Notes: generated by a model not told the origin, from the sequence alone. A stretch of DNA of 64,000 nt from Simmondsia chinensis (GCA_018398585.1 JAGTTD010000015.1:26617478-26681477); one strand, 5' to 3'. Shown: positions 21,062 to 31,710, counted from the stretch's first letter. Program-made: numbers and translations.

Positions 21062-24000
21062 ATGGAAACCAATGATCATCACCACCTTCACATAGCTATG
21101 CTCCCATGGTTTGCATTCGGACACATTAACCCCTTCATCTCTCTCTCCAACTCCCTTCTCTCCCATGGCCGCATTCGCATCTCCTTTCTCTCTCTCCCCT
21201 CCAATCTCCCCCATATCTCCTCTTCTCTTCTCCCCTCTCCTCTTCTCTCTCTTCACCCTCTTCCTATCCCTCCCTCTTCTTCTCTCCCTCCTCACTTTGA
21301 CTCCACCTCTGACGTCACCCCTTCCACCTCACGCCTTCTTCTCTCTGCCCTTGATGACATGCCACCTCAGCTTCTCTCTCTTTTGACCTCCCTCCGACCT
21401 GACGTCATCCTCATTGACTTTCCTCATACCTGGGTCCCACCTCTTGCGTCTCAGCTTGGGATCAAGTCCGTTAAGTTCTCCGTTTTCTCTGCTATTGCCG
21501 ACGCTTACCTCATTGTTCCTTCTAGGAGAAATGTAACGCAGGAGGAGTCCCCAGTGGACGCCGTTAAAGGTCCTCCAGATGGGTTTCCGTCCACCCCCTT
21601 TTCTCTCTCTTCCCCTTCCTGCTTTAAGACGTTTCAGGCGCGTGACTTGCAGTACCTTTACAAGCGCGTCGGCGATGAAGGGGAAACCCCCATTGAGAGG
21701 ATATTGGCCACGTTGGATTCCTGCGATGCTATGTTGTACAAGACTTGTATGGAAATGGAAGGGCCTTATGTGGGCTTTCTCAAGGCCCAGTTTGGGGCCC
21801 ATAAGCCCATTTTACTTGCTGGTCCGCTCGTGGGGTCCACTGCCAAGTCTGCTGCCACGTTGGATGAGAGATGGGCCACGTGGCTCGACCAGTTCCCGGA
21901 GAAGTCTGTGATATTCTGCAACTTCGGGAGCGAGACTTACTTGGGGTACGTTTAAGGAGAAATAATACTATAAATAAATATTAAAAATTTATTTTATATA
22001 TATAAATTTAAAATTATGGTAATGTTGTTGTCAGTGCAAACCTATTATTACTAAAGCAAGATTATAAATCTCAAAGCAACTTTGTGGCTCTGATCGTTGT
22101 ATGTCCTATCATTATTCTAATAATAATAATTTTTATCCTGACAATAATAATTTCTTAAATATAAAGCGATTAGTTTATAAAATATTTATCAAAGAATCAT
22201 CTACTTCGAAGGCTTAAGCTGATGAATGACGACTCAAAACCGATTTTATATTCTAATATGTCTTCTCATGCAAGTGTCAGTTAAACTTGACGTATGACAT
22301 TACACAAGCTTACCTTACATCTTTTATTTAAATTATATTTATATTGAAAGTGCAGAGTGTTGGGATTTTAACTCGCGACCTCTTAATCAATAAGGCTCAG
22401 ATACCACGGTAGAGAACAACCTTTTCAAAAAATTTAAGCTAATTAGTGAAGGCACATAATTAATTTTATAATAGTCTAATTTTATGTTACTAGTATAATT
22501 TAATTAAAATAATATTATTTTCAAGATAAAATTATTATTGTCAAAGTAACATCATTATTTTTAAGAAAATTTTATGGCTATCAGCTATGTAAGTCCCATA
22601 CGTTATTGCTTTGGCAATAAAATTTTTTTGCTATAATAATAACAAATCTCTTCATTTATATGTTTTATATGCCAACAAATAATTTTGAAGAGGTATTTAA
22701 TGGATTAAAGATCTAAATTATGTATTTATAATTATGAATTTAATACATGATTTAATTTGTATATTTAAAATTTTTAAAAATAAACAAATGGCAAGCGACA
22801 AAATTCCGCACCGATTGGTATGCTGCCCGATAAATACTGCTGCCCCACATGGGGGCAATTTTATGCTTAGTGTAAAATTTATGTTTGTTTGTTAATGAAA
22901 TTTTAATGGATCCACCATGAGTTCGGTTAAATTTAGTCAGCGGGTGGATTTATAATGAGTTATTAAAATTATGGTAATAACTTAATTTAAATTTGATAAA
23001 AAATTAAGTTGATAGGATATAAATTATGAATGACAAAACTGACACAAAGAGTACAAGGACCTTTGGTGAACCTATAATTTTCTATGGAATCCTACTTTTG
23101 AGAATATCTTTTTTTTACTAGCAAATTTTGGAACCGTTGGAAAGTCAATGGGGGTGGGGAAGGTGGATACGAGGGGTCTCACCTTAATACTCGTATCTAC
23201 CATTCAAATTGATACTCATATCCACTTCATTATTACTCGCCACAGGTTTGAAGTGGATGCCTATTGTCACCCTGACGGGCACAAACCTTTACCCCACACC
23301 CGCCTTATTACCCGTGTGTATCCAACTTGTATCCATTACCACCCCACACGATTATCCATATCCGTCTATATTAATTATTTAATATTATTTTTAGAATTCA
23401 ATTATATTTTGTTATGATATTGATAAATAATTTGTGTATTGAATTTAAGTACATATTTTTAAATTTAAAAGTTAATTAAATATAAAATGGAGAGGGTATA
23501 GTGTGAGTATGATGGGTTTGAGAAGCAGCGGAGCGAATACAACATTACACTAGTACGTGCACCCTATTCATGGCAGGTATGACCATTTGTACCTGACAGG
23601 GACCCATAGATAATGAGTTTTACCCATCTCATTATCCTTCTTTTCTTATTCCGGAGGATGCCGACCCACATATCATATCATAATACTAACATCAATATAT
23701 ATATAAACCTTTAATATGAAGGACCTTGACTCTAGGGTGGAAATTTTAACTATTAACAAAAGCTCATTTAATAAATATTAGTCATAGAAAAATTTAAACC
23801 AAAGAGGACACCAACACGCCGTCATCAGATTCCATTAAAACTCTGAAATTAAGCGCGCTTGGGCGAGAGTAGTATCAGGATGGGTGACATCCTCACCCTC
23901 AGGTTGGAGGCACTGGAAACAGCCTCTCTTCAGGTTGACACCCTGAAAGCGGAAGACTGCCTACATCTGCCCCCCCAGACCCTGCGTAGGCGGGAACCCT

Positions 24001-24753
24001 TGAGGCACTGGATATATTCTTTTTTAGTCATAGAAAAATTTATTATTAATCAATTGGTATTGCAGATTGTAGCTAGTTAGTCTTATGCATTAATCTCCTT
24101 TAATCTCACACCACAGAACATTTTACTAACTTGTGTATGGATTTCTTAATAGGGTTGATCAAATACGAGAACTCGCATTCGGATTGGAGCTCACCGGGCT
24201 CCCCTTCTTCCTTGTCCTAAAATTCCCTACTGCTGATCTTGATTGTGTCGACAACGATAATCATAATCATAACGATGATACTAAGAGGTTGGCGGACGCG
24301 CTTCCTGATGGGTTTCTTGAGAGAGTAAAGTCGAGAGGTGTAGTCCACACTGGGTGGGTGCAACAACAACAAATCCTCGCCCACAGTAGCGTGGGTTGCT
24401 ATGTTTGCCACTCGGGATTTAGTTCGATTAATGAGGGTCTTGTTAATGAGTGCCAGCTAGTCCTTGTGCCCCAAAAGGGTGACCAGTTTCTAAACGCCAA
24501 GCTCATGGGGTGCGACCTCAAGGTGGGGGTGGAGGTAAATAGGAGGGATGCGGATGGGTATTTTGGGAAAGAAGATATTTTCGCGGCAATCAAAACGGTT
24601 ATGGTTGACGTTGACAATGAACCTGGAAAGAGTATAAGAGAGAATGCGAAAAAATTGAGGGAAATCTTGTTGAATAAGGAGATTCAAGACGAGTATATTG
24701 TCGATTTGGTGAAGGAGCTCAAGGCCTTAGTTGCTAATAAGACCTTGATTTAA
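21062..24753 (+). CDS. Family-1 UDP-glycosyltransferase, UGT79/UGT91-like; exons 21062-21945 and 24153-24753
   Basis: Predicted to transfer sugar from a UDP-sugar to a small molecule in the cytosol; members of this clade often extend an existing sugar on a flavonoid, terpenoid or saponin. The two exons join in frame (phase 2) at GT/AG sites to give 494 residues. N-terminal acceptor domain: MLPWFAFGHINPF with catalytic-type His21 and partner Asp119 in LIDF. C-terminal donor domain: a 44-residue PSPG box, Trp363 to Gln406, with the conserved His381, Gly383, Glu389, Asp405 and Gln406. The start at 21062 was preferred over an upstream in-frame ATG at 20954 because the family begins about 10-15 residues before this motif. 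An unusual Asn/His/Asp-rich insert lies at residues 323-337. The 2.2-kb intron holds a SINE and two MITEs. Acceptor unknown. Confidence 0.9.
22018..22150 (-). mobile_element. Small MITE family M1, copy 2 (in UGT intron)
   Basis: Begins GGTAATGTTGTTGTCAGTGC and ends near CCTGACAATAATAA; the middle carries CAACTTTGTGGCTCTGATCG. It matches the other M1 copies in reverse orientation relative to copy 1. Confidence 0.6.
22511..22644 (-). mobile_element. Small MITE family M1, copy 3 (in UGT intron)
   Basis: Carries TTATTATTGTCAAAGTAACA, AAATTTTATGGCTATCAGC, TTATTGCTTTGGCAATAAAA and CTATAATAATAAC in the family order, same orientation as copy 2. Confidence 0.55.
23140..23660. repeat. Decayed repeat rich in GGGTACCC/GGATACGA-type motifs (in UGT intron)
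   Basis: Phrases such as GGTGGATACGAGG, ACCCGTGTGTATCC and GGGACCCATAGATAATGAG recur with opposite polarity at the two sides, as in the plant repeat also seen at about 32890-33250 and 33480-33590. I cannot define termini. Confidence 0.4.
23797..24023 (+). mobile_element. 5S-headed SINE, copy C (in UGT intron)
   Basis: The 5S-derived head spans about 23815-23890 (AACTCTGAAATTAAGCGCGC, GAGAGTAGTATCAGGATGGG), followed by the LINE-tail body (GGAAACAGCCTCTCTTCAGG to GGCACTGGATATATTC). A 19-base target duplication flanks it (23778-23796 and 24024-24042). It sits 130 bases upstream of UGT exon 2, in the sense orientation. Confidence 0.9.
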
Positions 24754-24927
24754 TAATGAAATCCTGTCGCAAATTGAGATCCAAAAATAAAGAAATTTTA
24801 TGTCAAAGTCACAGTTTCCAGTGCTTATTAGAAAAGTGTTCTAGGTTCTAGGCCTTAGTGGTGTCGTCACGAAAACACATGTCATAATGCACATTGTCGA
24901 GATGAATGTGATAAAGGGCTCCCAGCT

Positions 24928-25527
24928 AGGGGTGTAAACGAACAGAGTGTTCGATGAACTATTCGTGTTCGAAATCGTTTAGGGCTCGTTTGTGTTCAGT
25001 AGGAGGGCTCGATAAGCTATCAAGCACAGTTTGAGCAGGCTCGATAAGCTTAACGAGCTGAGTTCAAACAGGAGGATGCTCGGCTTGCTAATGTTCACGA
25101 AAAGTTTAATAAGGGCTCGATAAGAGCTCATTAAGGGGCTCGATATCAGCTTGTTAAGGGCTCGTTGTGAGCTCAATAACAATTCGTATTAGTTCAAAAA
25201 TGGTTCAATAATAACTTAAAAAGCTCGGCTCGTTAATGAGCTTGACTCAATTGCAAGCTTGGCTCAGTTTTAAACTCGATTGGGCTCGATAATGAGCTCA
25301 ACTCGACTCGATAACAAGCTCGACTCGACTGAATAATGAGCTCGACTCAGCTCGATAAGAACTAATGAGCCGAGTATTGAACACCCTATATTCTTATTGA
25401 ACCGAGTTCGAACAAGGGTTAAAAATGCTCGATTAGAGCTCGACTCGAACTCGAGCTCGATAAGCCTTATAGAACTCGAGCTCGAACAAGGGGGGTGCTC
25501 GGCTCGGGTCGGCTCGTTTACGCCCCT
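24928..25527. mobile_element. hAT-like non-autonomous element with GCTCGATAA lattice
   Basis: Ends are inverted repeats AGGGGTGTAAACGA and (reverse) AGGGGCGTAAACGA. The flanking 8-mers TCCCAGCT and ACTCAGCT agree at six of eight positions, consistent with an old 8-base duplication of the hAT superfamily. The interior is almost entirely built of GCTCGATAA, GAGCTCGACTCGA and similar short motifs on both strands. No coding sequence. Confidence 0.7.
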
Positions 25528-25619
25528 ACTCAGCTAATCATAACTTTGTGAATTCTTCAATCAAAGACACATTCTCAATTTAAAGACCGATTAGTTAAAA
25601 AATGAGGCCTTTTAGGGAA

Positions 25620-26040
25620 CACTACAAGAAAAAGGGTCATTAATGAGTGTGATTGTCATTGTTAAAAGCCTAATTTACCGTCGTTAATACTATTAATGAC
25701 AGTGAAAACTTCCTGTCGTCCTTCTCCGTTATTGTTCTTGACGTTAATAGTATCTAGGATCAACCATAGTTAAAAAAAGCTATCATCAAAAAATATTTAC
25801 GACGGTATACTATACTTGTTTTTAAAAGTGAAATCAACAACAACAGCACATGTTCTTGTTAAATGTAGAATCTTTAAGGTCAGCAGTTACCGTCGTTAAA
25901 GAGTTGGTTAATAATGACAACAATTGCCGTCATTATAAATATTTACCACCAAATAGGAAAAAGCTTTGACGACGACAAAAATCATTGTTAAAAGAGAGGT
26001 ACATTATAGGTGACAAAACCAAACGCATATCACCAAAGTT
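25620..26040. mobile_element. CACTA (En/Spm) element, one terminus
   Basis: Begins with CACTACAAGAAAAA, the canonical plant CACTA terminal inverted repeat. It is followed by subterminal motifs TTTACCGTCGTTAATA, TTACCGTCGTTAAAG, TTGCCGTCATTATA and GACGACGACAAAA, which would bind the element's own transposase. No opposite terminus (TTCTTGTAGTG) is found in the window, so the element is truncated and its right limit is arbitrary. No transposase is recognisable. Confidence 0.8.
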
Positions 26041-26471
26041 AATTTTTCACACACAAGCTTCAAAAGAAAGGTAAAATAGATGCTCATCAAATTTACTAGG
26101 TGAGAACTTAGCATATTTATTCATAGAAGTATCATCTACAACAACTTTTGAGAAATCATTACATAAGATTGGCATATGCGCCGACTCAGTAGCATCCTTT
26201 GTCGACATACTAATAGAAGATGGAGTCAAATGCGCACTGCACTCTTTTTCCTCTCGTCATTGTATTGTGTCATTACATTTCTAACAAGGTTTTTAATGAG
26301 ACAATTCAAAAGGCAGATAACTAGAACATTGAACTCCTTTTCTTCACTACAACTTTTGTCCTACAGGCTTTATTCCTCTAGTGACGTTTTTCTAATAGGT
26401 ATAAATATCCAAGGGCGAGTACTGCAATTGTATTTTTTTAAAGAAGTAAATTGTTACGATTGGAAGTTTAT
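26041..26471. other. Unassigned sequence between CACTA end and MITE
   Basis: A 60-codon open frame on the minus strand (26047-26229) has no recognisable domain. It could be a remnant of CACTA internal sequence. Confidence 0.3.
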
Positions 26472-26600
26472 GGTAATGTTATTGGTAAGGCAATAATTGT
26501 TATCATCAAAGAAAAAATTGTGATTTGTAATTAATAACTATCATAAGATTTCACAAATTTACTCTGACATTAACAATTTCGCCATGACAATAACATTCCC
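26472..26600 (-). mobile_element. Small MITE family M1, copy 4
   Basis: Starts GGTAATGTTATTGGTAAGGC and ends GACAATAACATTCCC, so both terminal repeats are readable although the middle has diverged. It lies about 75 bases downstream of the P450 stop codon. Confidence 0.55.
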
Positions 26601-26675
26601 TATATTTATTAAGTATTTTATAAATTTATAATATTGCTTTTTTTTTTTGATTATTATTGATTGCCATTGCACCAT

Positions 26676-28574
26676 TTATAAGCTCTCATACATGTCTTGA
26701 GCCAAGCGAGGGCACACCACAACTTCAAGTGGACCGGCCTTGGGCAGGGCCAGGCCTAATCCTTCTCTCATATCTACAGGCCCATTCTCGGCCCAAATGT
26801 CAAATCCTTGTAATATATTAGCCAACATTAACTGGACCACTCTCAGCCCAAAATTAAACCCAGGACATGATCTCCGGCCCAAACTAAATGGAATATACTT
26901 AAAATCCTGGGCCCAAAAATCCATATCTTTATTCTCTTCTAAAAACCTACTGGGCCTAAAATGGGTCGGCTCGGCCCAAACCCTCGGGTCCCGGTGGAGC
27001 TTCCAAATGTTGACTATGACGCGGGCCCCTTTTGGGATACAGTACCCGTCCACGTGGCAGTCTGACATGGCCTCACGGAGTCCAGTCAGCGGGCTCGGTG
27101 GATATAAACGCAGCGTTTCTTTGACAATGGCTTGGAGGTAAGGGAGGTTATTAAGGTCGGATTCTTCTACCCATCTTTTCTTGCCCATGCGGATGTCTAG
27201 CTCATCTTGGGCCGCCCTGAGGACTTCTGGGTGATTCACTAAGAGTGAGACTGCCCATGTTAGTGTTACTGAGGTGCTCTCCGAGCCTGTTAATAAGAGT
27301 GTCTGCAATAAGAGGTACAACGTTTAAGCATAATATACACAAAAAGAAGAAAAAAGTTTAAGTTCAAATAGTTTATAATCTAATATGTCAAAATTCATTA
27401 TGCTCGAGTCTAACCTAAATACAGACACGTGAAGTCTATACATCAACTCAAATGAGGTTTTATTTCTACAATTAAGTAACCGTGGAAATAGCAATGTACT
27501 AAACTTAATATGGGACCATTTTTGGGTCCTCAACAGGGCTAAAGGCCAGCTTGAAGACCGGTATGAATAATACTGATTCGATACAGTCTTAGATCAATTG
27601 ATCTAATCTAGGAGTTTCACGACCAATCAAAAATGACATACCAGTGCAATTGCTTTGATAACTGTATCCCGATCGTAGCCGGAGATGACATCATCCTCTC
27701 CAATTTTTGACAACATAACATCCATGAAATCACTCTCCTCACTACCATCACATTCTTTCCTCCTTTGAATATGCTCTTCAAGCCAATGCCCTATAATAGA
27801 ATCTATCTCTTTATGTGTCTCTTTCATGGACTTCACATACCCTAACAAATCCATCCATTCAATGTATGGTATAAAATCTGAAGGCACAAATGTCCCTGAT
27901 AGATGGGTTGCTTTCGAAATTGCCCTTCTAAATTGTGCAACTTTGGTGGCACTCTCATCATATGACTTAGCACAATGTTTCTTTCCCACTATCTTTCTCA
28001 TGCTTATGTTGAATGCTAGGCATTCAAACCACTTGTCCAACGCCACTTTAGTCGTCTTTCGACATCGAAGATTCAAGTTTTTAAGGCAAGTTTTGATTTC
28101 TGAGGCTCGAACGTGTTTGAAGTTGTTTAAGCTGTTGTTAGACAGCAGATGGGTTGTGGAGATCTTTCTGACTTCACGCCAGTACGGCCCATACAAGGCG
28201 TTGGTGAAGGAAGCATAGTTGTAAGCAAGGTACTTGCTTACAGCCATCTTGGGTCGGGTTGCAAGGGTCGCGTCGTGATTGCTGAAGCACTCTTTTACCA
28301 TCTCCCAAGATGAAAATACGACAGCGTAGTGCTGGCCAAGGCGAAGGGAGAAAATGGGCCCGGCTTTCCCAGCCATGGCTCCGAGGGTGTGAGCGATCGG
28401 GTCACACCCACCCAGAAGATGTAGGTGACCGATCAACGGCCACGCCCCGGGTGGGTGAGGTGGAAGCTTATGAATACCACATTTATCTATATGTTTTTTC
28501 GATTTTTGAGTAACAAGGTATGTAATGATTAAAACAAAGAGAGAAATTACTTGCCAAAAGAGACTTAGTTCCAT
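26676..28574 (-). CDS. Cytochrome P450, CYP82-like; exons 28574-27642 and 27302-26676
   Basis: A microsomal haem monooxygenase of plant specialised metabolism, ER-anchored and reduced by NADPH-P450 reductase. The exons join in phase 0 at GT/AG sites (339-base intron) to give 519 residues, the usual CYP82 length, with the intron just before the I-helix motif. Visible: N-terminal membrane anchor (residues 4-24), proline hinge PPHPPG (38-43), helix C Trp132/Arg136, helix K Glu373/Arg376 in KETLR, and haem loop FSLGRRSCPG with ligand Cys457. Two motifs deviate: the oxygen-binding helix reads TGSEST (316-321) where AGxDTT or GGxDTT is usual, and the PERF motif reads PSRF (428-431). It is convergent with the UGT. 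Substrate cannot be told; CYP82 members act on alkaloids, terpenoids and flavones. Confidence 0.9.
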
Positions 28575-28682
28575 TGTTTCACTAGACGTGGGTGGAATCT
28601 TAGTTATGTTGATATTGAGGATACTACTGGCTTTTATAGATCCAAATTATGGTACCTTTTTTTTTTTTTTTTTTAAGGAAAT

Positions 28683-30235
28683 ATTTATTATTGAGGTACA
28701 CCAAACTTTGAGAATTTGTCACTTAAGTACTATAATATCACTGTATACAAAGACATACATTGAGGTTTAAAGTTTTTAGGGCAAAATATAAAAATAGCCT
28801 CCTGAACTTTGCAAATTAACACAAAACACCCGCTATATTTTTAATTTCATAAAATAGCCCTTGAGCTTTGTTATTATACAAAACACACTTTTCAATTTCA
28901 AAAAGCAGCCCTCTGAACTTTGTTATTACACATAACTTGCCCCTTAGATATTAATAAATTTAAAATTTAAAAAATATACCAAATTTAAAAATTTAAAACA
29001 AATTATGAAAAAAATTGAAAAAATTTTGAAAAAAATATAATAATATTTTTAACTTTAATAAAATTTAGAATAATAAATTTAAAATTAAAAAAATCTATCA
29101 ATTAAAAATAAGGGATTTTCTAGTTTTATGCAAAATATAAAAATTTATGTTTTTAGACGAAAGGTAAAAGCTTTTTATCAAATTAAAAATGAGAGATTTT
29201 TTAGTTTTATACAAACGATAGAAAATTACATTTTTAGACAAAAGGTATAAGCTTTATATTTCTAGATAAAAGATAAGAGAATTTTTTATTATTTACAAAA
29301 AATAATTATTTTAATTAATATAGAAAAAATATTATAAATTTACAAAATAATAAAATATTGTTTTAAATTTTCATAAAAAATACTATAAGAGAAAATTTAA
29401 TAATTTTTAAAAAAAATAAAGTCTAAAATCAGATTAAAAATTTAGAACTAAAGAAAATACAAAATTTAAAATTTAAAAATAAACACAAAAAAATAATTTT
29501 TAAAAATATTGAAAAATAAAATTTAAAATTATTATTATATTTTTATACTTTTTCTAAAAAATATCTTTCATAATTTATTCAAAATTTTTAATTTTATATT
29601 TTTATTGATTTTAAAATTTATGAATGTCTAAGTGGTATGTTATGTTTAGTAACAAAGTTTGGGGAGTGAATTGCATGTAATTACAAAGTTTAGGGGGCTA
29701 TTTTATGAAATTGAAAGTGCAGGGGTGTGTTATATTAATTTGCAAAGTTCAGGGGGCTATTTTTTAAAATTTAAAGTGCAGGAGGTTTGTTGTGTTTAAT
29801 TACAAAATTTAGGGGGTTATTTTTTAAAACTGAAAGTGCACGAAGTGCGTTATGATTAATTGAAAAGTTTAAGGGGTCTTACTATATTTTGCCCAAGTTT
29901 TTATTACCCAGATTTCCTAAATTTTAAAAACTTTATTAATTAGGTATAATTTATGAAGTTCAATTGATTTTAATTAGAAATTGCTAATGTGGAATATAAT
30001 AATAATGATATGATTTTTTATCATAAAATGATAACATGACACATTTATGCACTAATAAATGGATATTTTTTGTGATAATTCAGTGAATTGTTTTCATAAT
30101 TTGTTGGGATTTCATTCAAAATATTAAAATAAATTATTATATTGTTGTAATCGTTTACTACATCAATATTTTATGATAAAAATTGATCTAATTTTGACAA
30201 TGATTCACCCAGTTCTAGCATGGGATAATCGAGTG
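28683..30235. repeat. AT-rich older repeat, split by a MULE MITE
   Basis: Its two parts, 28683-28778 and 29904-30235, together resemble 31890-32290: both have a GTTTAAA..TTTTATTAC junction, GAAATTGCTAATRT, TTTTTATCATAAAATG or its near copy, and CATCAATATTTTATG. The copy at 31.9 kb is uninterrupted and serves as an empty site for the inserted element. A third relative is at 52505-52790. Confidence 0.6.
28779..29894. mobile_element. MULE-type MITE with 9-bp target duplication
   Basis: Ends are GGGCAAAATATA and its inverse; the inverted similarity extends well inwards (TCCTGAACTTTGCAAATTA against GGGGTCTTACTATATTTTG-type reverse sequence). The duplication AAGTTTTTA lies at 28770-28778 and 29895-29903; nine bases is the Mutator signature. 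The terminal arms are themselves built of repeated units of about 60 bases (TGAACTTTGTTATTACACA, AAAATAGCCC). The core is very AT-rich and non-coding. Confidence 0.88.
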
Positions 30236-30286
30236 ATGAAATTTTGAAAGCTCAAAGAATCTTATTACGTTAGGATAATTTATTTT

Positions 30287-30420
30287 AAAATTAATATTGA
30301 TTTAATATCATTTAAATTTGATTTGGATGATAATTGATTAAGATTCGGTTACCTAAATGAGTTTGATTTGATATTCTAAATCATATTAGATTTAGGTAAG
30401 TCAATTATAAATAAGGTTTA
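30287..30420. repeat. Dispersed repeat related to 9855-10002
   Basis: GTTAGGATAATTTATTTTAAAA, GATTTGGATGATAATTGATT and GATTCGGTTACCTAAATGAG match the sequence upstream of the Copia 5' LTR. The following sequence up to about 30915, including a hairpin GAACCCTTT..AAAGGGTTTC near 30827-30875, may be the rest of a solo LTR. Confidence 0.5.
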
Positions 30421-30623
30421 AAGTTGAGGGCTGAGATAAAGAAAAAATAGAGAGAAGAAATTGTGAGGGTTTAAGGATTTTGTAAAGGGTGGTCAGGGGG
30501 GGCACCCGGGTCGGGGGAGGTGTGATTGAGAGGTTCATACTTAAGAAATAAGAGGGTTTATGTAGCTTCCTCTTTCCAAAGCTCAGTTAAAAGAGGTGAG
30601 TGGCTCGCCGTGCATGAGCTCCA

Positions 30624-30740
30624 TTGTAAGAGGGTTGGTAACTCGCCGTGTAATAGTTACATTGTGAGAGGGTTGGTAACTTGCCATTTCAGTAGATATA
30701 TTGTGAGAGGGTTGGTAACTTACCGTGTAATAGTCACATT
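30624..30740. repeat. 39-bp tandem repeat, three units
   Basis: TGTGAGAGGGTTGGTAACT recurs at 30624, 30663 and 30702, exactly 39 bases apart, with a partial unit just upstream. An 87-codon open frame runs through it but has no recognisable domain. Confidence 0.85.
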
Positions 30741-30915
30741 GATGATGATATTTGATATTTATGATTATATGCGAGGTTTGAAGTTATAATTGGATATTGT
30801 AATTCTAGATTTCATAGTAAATGAGGAACCCTTTTGGATCCTGTTGTTTTTCTCTTTAGTTGAGAAAGGGTTTCTACTTCAATTTTGGTGCTATTGTTTC
30901 GATGTTTATGTTGTT

Positions 30916-31620
30916 TTTTGCTTTCATTGTGCTTGATTTCATGAAATTTTTCAACATATTATATATATTAAAATGTCAGGATATCCAGGTAATAAATGAC
31001 CAAACTTTAGGATCTTTAAGTGATTTTCTTTTATAATAAATTATGGTACATGAAAAAGAAATATCTTATCAATGGTTATTGAAAATATGAAAAAATAACT
31101 TGACGCTGTACATAGATATGTGACAAATTTAAGGTTGTTGAGCTCTTGATTCAATGACAATGTTTTGAAACAAAAAAAAAAGGATTCAATGACAATGTTT
31201 GGTACAATGACTCATGTCACTAATCATAGAAAAAAAGAGAGTTGTTGTCACAGTAAAATTTATTATTATCAGACTATATTTTCTTACAATTAGCGTGTCG
31301 CAATATAATACAAGCAAGAGCGGGGTTTGAGCCAACCCGCATAATACTGTGCAACAAAGAAAAAAAACCAAAACTAGCCAACATAAAGTAGCACACAAAA
31401 GAAAGTTACAAGCAATATTATCTATTGCTAGGAGACTATACCGTTACTAGTGAGGAACAAGAACATGAATAGATAAAACCAATATAATAAAACAAAACCA
31501 TGAAAGGAGAATAAGCATTCATCAGCAGGAGTACAGGCCGATTATAACGTTTGTAACAATAAAACAAAGTCAGATATAGATCTTAACTCACTATTTCCTA
31601 TTTCATCCTTACTATGCCTG
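30916..31620. other. AT-rich sequence, no gene
   Basis: No supported reading frame, RNA gene or repeat structure, apart from a near-duplicate phrase GATTCAATGACAATGTTT at about 31150 and 31183. Confidence 0.4.
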
Positions 31621-31710
31621 AAAAAAATTGCCAAATCAATAATGTGACTTACAAATAATAAGAGCCATAAAATTGCCTTGAAAATAATTTTGTTCTGACA
31701 ATAACATTAC
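31621..31710 (+). mobile_element. Small MITE family M1, copy 5
   Basis: GTGACTTACAAATAATAAGAGCC, AAAATTGCCTTGAAAATAAT and CTGACAATAACATTAC follow the family order; the left end is eroded. Confidence 0.55.

Noticed and set aside
21029..21802. Open frames overlapping UGT exon 1 on both strands
   Set aside because: Shadows of a pyrimidine-rich coding exon; no independent domain.
26740..28513. Plus-strand open frames across the P450
   Set aside because: Antisense shadows of the P450 exons.
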